Shown one piece after another: positions 32,455 to 34,064 of a DNA stretch of 34,064 nt (position 1 is the stretch's first letter; each line of letters opens with the position of its first letter). The DNA comes from Lachnospiraceae bacterium (GTDB lineage Bacteria; Bacillota; Clostridia; Lachnospirales; Lachnospiraceae), in contig SVFC01000021.1 of NCBI GenBank assembly GCA_015057035.1, forward strand, positions 1-34,064, in the 5' to 3' direction. Under the pieces are notes generated by a model. The model searched no databases. It saw only the letters and a list, made by a program, of their open reading frames with translations, and was not told where the DNA came from. Made by a program: the position numbers and the translations under genes.

Positions 32455-33156
32455 ATGAGCAATTTTGCAGCAGTTGTTTTATCCGCAGGAAGCGGAAAAC
32501 GAATGAAAAGTGATATTCCAAAGCAATATATGAATTTATTAGGGAAGCCGGTGATATACTATAGCTTGAAAGCCTTTCAGGATTGTGGCTTTTCTTCTAT
32601 AGTATTGGTTTGCGGAAAAGATGATATTGATTACTGCCGACATGAGATAATCAAAAAATACGATCTTACAGGGGTAACAGCCATAGTCGCAGGAGGGAAA
32701 GAACGCTATCATTCTGTTTATCAGGGCCTCAGGGCAGTTGGTCAAGCGGATTATGTATTCATTCATGATGGAGCACGTTCAATGATAAATGAAGATATCA
32801 TTCGCCGTTTGCAGGGTGCTGTGGTAGAAACTGGTGCCGCGGTAGCCGGAATGCCTGTAAAGGATACAATCAATATAGTAGATTCTTCTAATAATATTGA
32901 GAGCACACCAGAACGTAAATATGTATGGCAAGTGCAAACGCCACAATGTTTTGCGTTTCCTGCTATATATAATGCTTATGAAAAACTTGTAACTGATGAA
33001 GATGCAGGTATCGAGATTCCGCCTGTGACGGATGATGCCATGGTTCTGTCTTATGTGAGCGGACAAAAGGTGAAAATGGTAGAAGCGGATTACCGCAATA
33101 TCAAAATTACAACGCCAGAAGACTTGTCTATTGCAGAGCTATTTCTTGGTAAATAA
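32455..33156 (+). CDS. ispD: 2-C-methyl-D-erythritol 4-phosphate cytidylyltransferase IspD
   Basis: The third enzyme of the MEP isoprenoid route, making CDP-methylerythritol. It is 233 residues. The nucleotide-binding loop AVVLSAGSGKRM is at about 5-16, followed by PKQYMNLLGKPV, GGKERYHSVYQGL and IHDGARS (the usual last residue is Pro; here Ser). VKDTIN and QTPQCF are also present, and ITTPEDLSIAE at the C-terminus. ATG 32455 has GGTGGAGG just upstream; a GTG at 32443 is an alternative. The Ser in DGARS makes a TarI-like enzyme worth excluding, but all other motifs fit IspD. Confidence 0.9.
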   Translation: MSNFAAVVLSAGSGKRMKSDIPKQYMNLLGKPVIYYSLKAFQDCGFSSIVLVCGKDDIDYCRHEIIKKYDLTGVTAIVAGGKERYHSVYQGLRAVGQADYVFIHDGARSMINEDIIRRLQGAVVETGAAVAGMPVKDTINIVDSSNNIESTPERKYVWQVQTPQCFAFPAIYNAYEKLVTDEDAGIEIPPVTDDAMVLSYVSGQKVKMVEADYRNIKITTPEDLSIAELFLGK

Positions 33157-33216
33157 AGTGGTAAAAGAACGGAATTTTAGCTACGTAAAAAAATATAATT
33201 TTTTTGAAAATAGGTG

Positions 33217-33245
33217 TTGACATCATAAAAGTTTAATGGTAGTAT
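33217..33245 (+). promoter_or_regulatory. Promoter of tRNA-Ser(UGA)
   Basis: A perfect TTGACA (33217-33222), a 17-base spacer and TAGTAT (33240-33245), 36 bases before the tRNA. Confidence 0.8.
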
Positions 33246-33280
33246 ATGTCTTGCGCTGAACAAAGCGCTTCATATTGTAC

Positions 33281-33366
33281 GGAGAGGTATCGAAGTGGTC
33301 ATAACGAGGCGGTCTTGAAAACCGTTTGTCCGCAAGGGCACGTGGGTTCGAATCCCACCCTCTCCG
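33281..33366 (+). tRNA. tRNA-Ser (anticodon UGA)
   Basis: An 86-base class II tRNA. The acceptor GGAGAGG (33281-33287) pairs with CCTCTCC (33359-33365), with discriminator G. Anticodon TGA is at 33316-33318 in loop CTTGAAA. A variable arm (GTCCGCAAGGGC region) is present, and the T arm is GTGGG-TTCGAAT-CCCAC. CCA is not encoded. Confidence 0.96.
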
Positions 33367-33401
33367 TTTTCTTTTTGCCTAAACGCAAAAAGGGAATGAA
33401 A

Positions 33402-33430
33402 AAGATTCGCATTGCGAATCTTATATTTTT
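33402..33430 (+). terminator. Terminator between the two serine tRNAs
   Basis: A perfect 9-bp stem AAGATTCGC/GCGAATCTT (33402-33410 with 33414-33422) is followed by ATATTTTT. A second hairpin, CTTTTTGC/GCAAAAAG, lies just upstream. Some readthrough to the second tRNA is likely, as no good promoter is seen for it. Confidence 0.7.
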
Positions 33431-33473
33431 GTAAAAATACGATTCGGCTTTGCTTGCGAAGACGATATAATTC

Positions 33474-33563
33474 GGAGAAGTACCCAAGCTGGCCGAAGGG
33501 ACACCCCTGGAAAGGGTGCAGGTCGTTAACAGCGGCGCGAGGGTTCAAATCCCTCCTTCTCCG
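33474..33563 (+). tRNA. tRNA-Ser (anticodon GGA)
   Basis: A 90-base class II tRNA. The acceptor GGAGAAG (33474-33480) pairs with CTTCTCC (33556-33562), with discriminator G. Anticodon GGA is at 33509-33511 within stem CACCC/GGGTG. A long variable arm is present, and the T arm is GAGGG-TTCAAAT-CCCTC. CCA is not encoded. Confidence 0.96.
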
Positions 33564-33603
33564 CTTGCTTGAAAATATTTTTCAAAAAGATGTAAAAAAC
33601 TTG

Positions 33604-33632
33604 TTGACAAGAAAAAAACATCGTGATAATAT
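33604..33632 (+). promoter_or_regulatory. rRNA operon promoter
   Basis: A perfect TTGACA (33604-33609), a 17-base spacer and TAATAT (33627-33632), about 200 bases upstream of the 16S start. A TATAAT overlaps at 33630-33635 but at 20-base spacing. Confidence 0.75.
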
Positions 33633-33639
33633 AATCAAG

Positions 33640-33834
33640 CTGACCGCAATTTGTGGTCGACAAAGTACCTTGATAACTAAACAGTGAAAAACCTTGAAAG
33701 ATTCAATGAGAATAATTCAAGTCTAGACGAAGATCTAGCGAACACATCTTTTAAAGATGACCTTAAAACAGTAAAACGATTTCTTGGAAATCGTCGGATG
33801 AATTTAGCCAAGCTTAATTCTGAAGGAAAAAACT
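33640..33834 (+). other. rRNA operon leader with processing hairpins
   Basis: The leader contains a GACC/GGTC hairpin (33642-33658), CCTTGATAACTAAACAGTG (33669-33687), which is the usual start of a Firmicutes rRNA spacer or leader, and a CGATTTC-TTG-GAAATCG hairpin (33777-33793). These probably take part in antitermination and RNase III processing of the precursor. There is no gene here. Confidence 0.6.

Positions 33835-34064
<230 letters not shown>

Noticed and set aside
33466..33471. A perfect TATAAT just before tRNA-Ser(GGA)
   Set aside because: It ends 2 bases before the mature tRNA, so transcription would begin inside the tRNA. It cannot be its promoter.
33246..33548. Open frames over the serine tRNAs on both strands
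   Set aside because: They are translations of tRNA sequence and the flanking spacers, a frequent false call in automatic annotation (for example the GFEPTCP-like peptide).

Overview
The window looks like the chromosome of a motile, Gram-positive-type member of the Firmicutes, most likely family Lachnospiraceae (class Clostridia). The evidence is the 16S rRNA start at the right edge, strong AGGAGG-type ribosome sites, A+T-rich DNA, flagellar rod genes next to an MreB-type gene (the order of Bacillus mbl-flhO-flhP), ECF vitamin transporters, and DUF975, DUF2752 and YcxB-like small membrane proteins. I cannot name the genus. Nearly all of the window is ordinary core chromosome, mostly on the + strand.

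Layout. 1-525 holds no gene but contains a clover-leaf of packed hairpins (213-358) and the mreB promoter. 526-3638 is mreB plus two flagellar rod proteins and a rod-binding protein. 3753-6591 carries recD2 and a GNAT acetyltransferase. A minus-strand protein with a degenerate HD-GYP domain (6623-7768) diverges from a 1013-residue MacB-like ABC transporter (7927-10968). 11051-14232 is the one accessory-looking island: a small ribbon-helix-helix regulator divergent from two related SH3 lipoproteins, an interrupted ORF between them, and an operator-like cluster of TTGCA/TGCAA palindromes over the lipoprotein promoter. 14457-17698 has azlCD, idi, an AlkD-like gene and an NlpC/P60-like anchored protein. 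17846-19687 pairs an ECF S component with coaBC. 19883-22635 has an ABC-F ATPase behind a highly structured leader and a PcsB-like hydrolase. 22721-24431 has three small membrane proteins of unknown role. 24528-27679 has tex and the FMN-riboswitch-controlled riboflavin transporter ribU. 27779-33154 has a YcxB-like protein, the tsaE-tsaB-rimI-rnz-(unknown)-tsaD cluster and ispD. 33281-34064 has two serine tRNAs and an rRNA operon entering from its promoter.

How the genes work together. Several neighbourhoods are coherent: cell shape with flagellar rod assembly; vitamin uptake with its use (pantothenate-type S component with CoaBC; FMN riboswitch with RibU); and tRNA maturation (t6A37 synthesis by TsaB, TsaD and TsaE together with RNase Z). 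The best candidates for something undescribed are the 11.0-14.3 kb lipoprotein island and the structured non-coding elements at 213-358 and 19691-19864. I found no transposase, phage, CRISPR or restriction genes. All functional calls rest on reading motifs by eye; no database search was possible.
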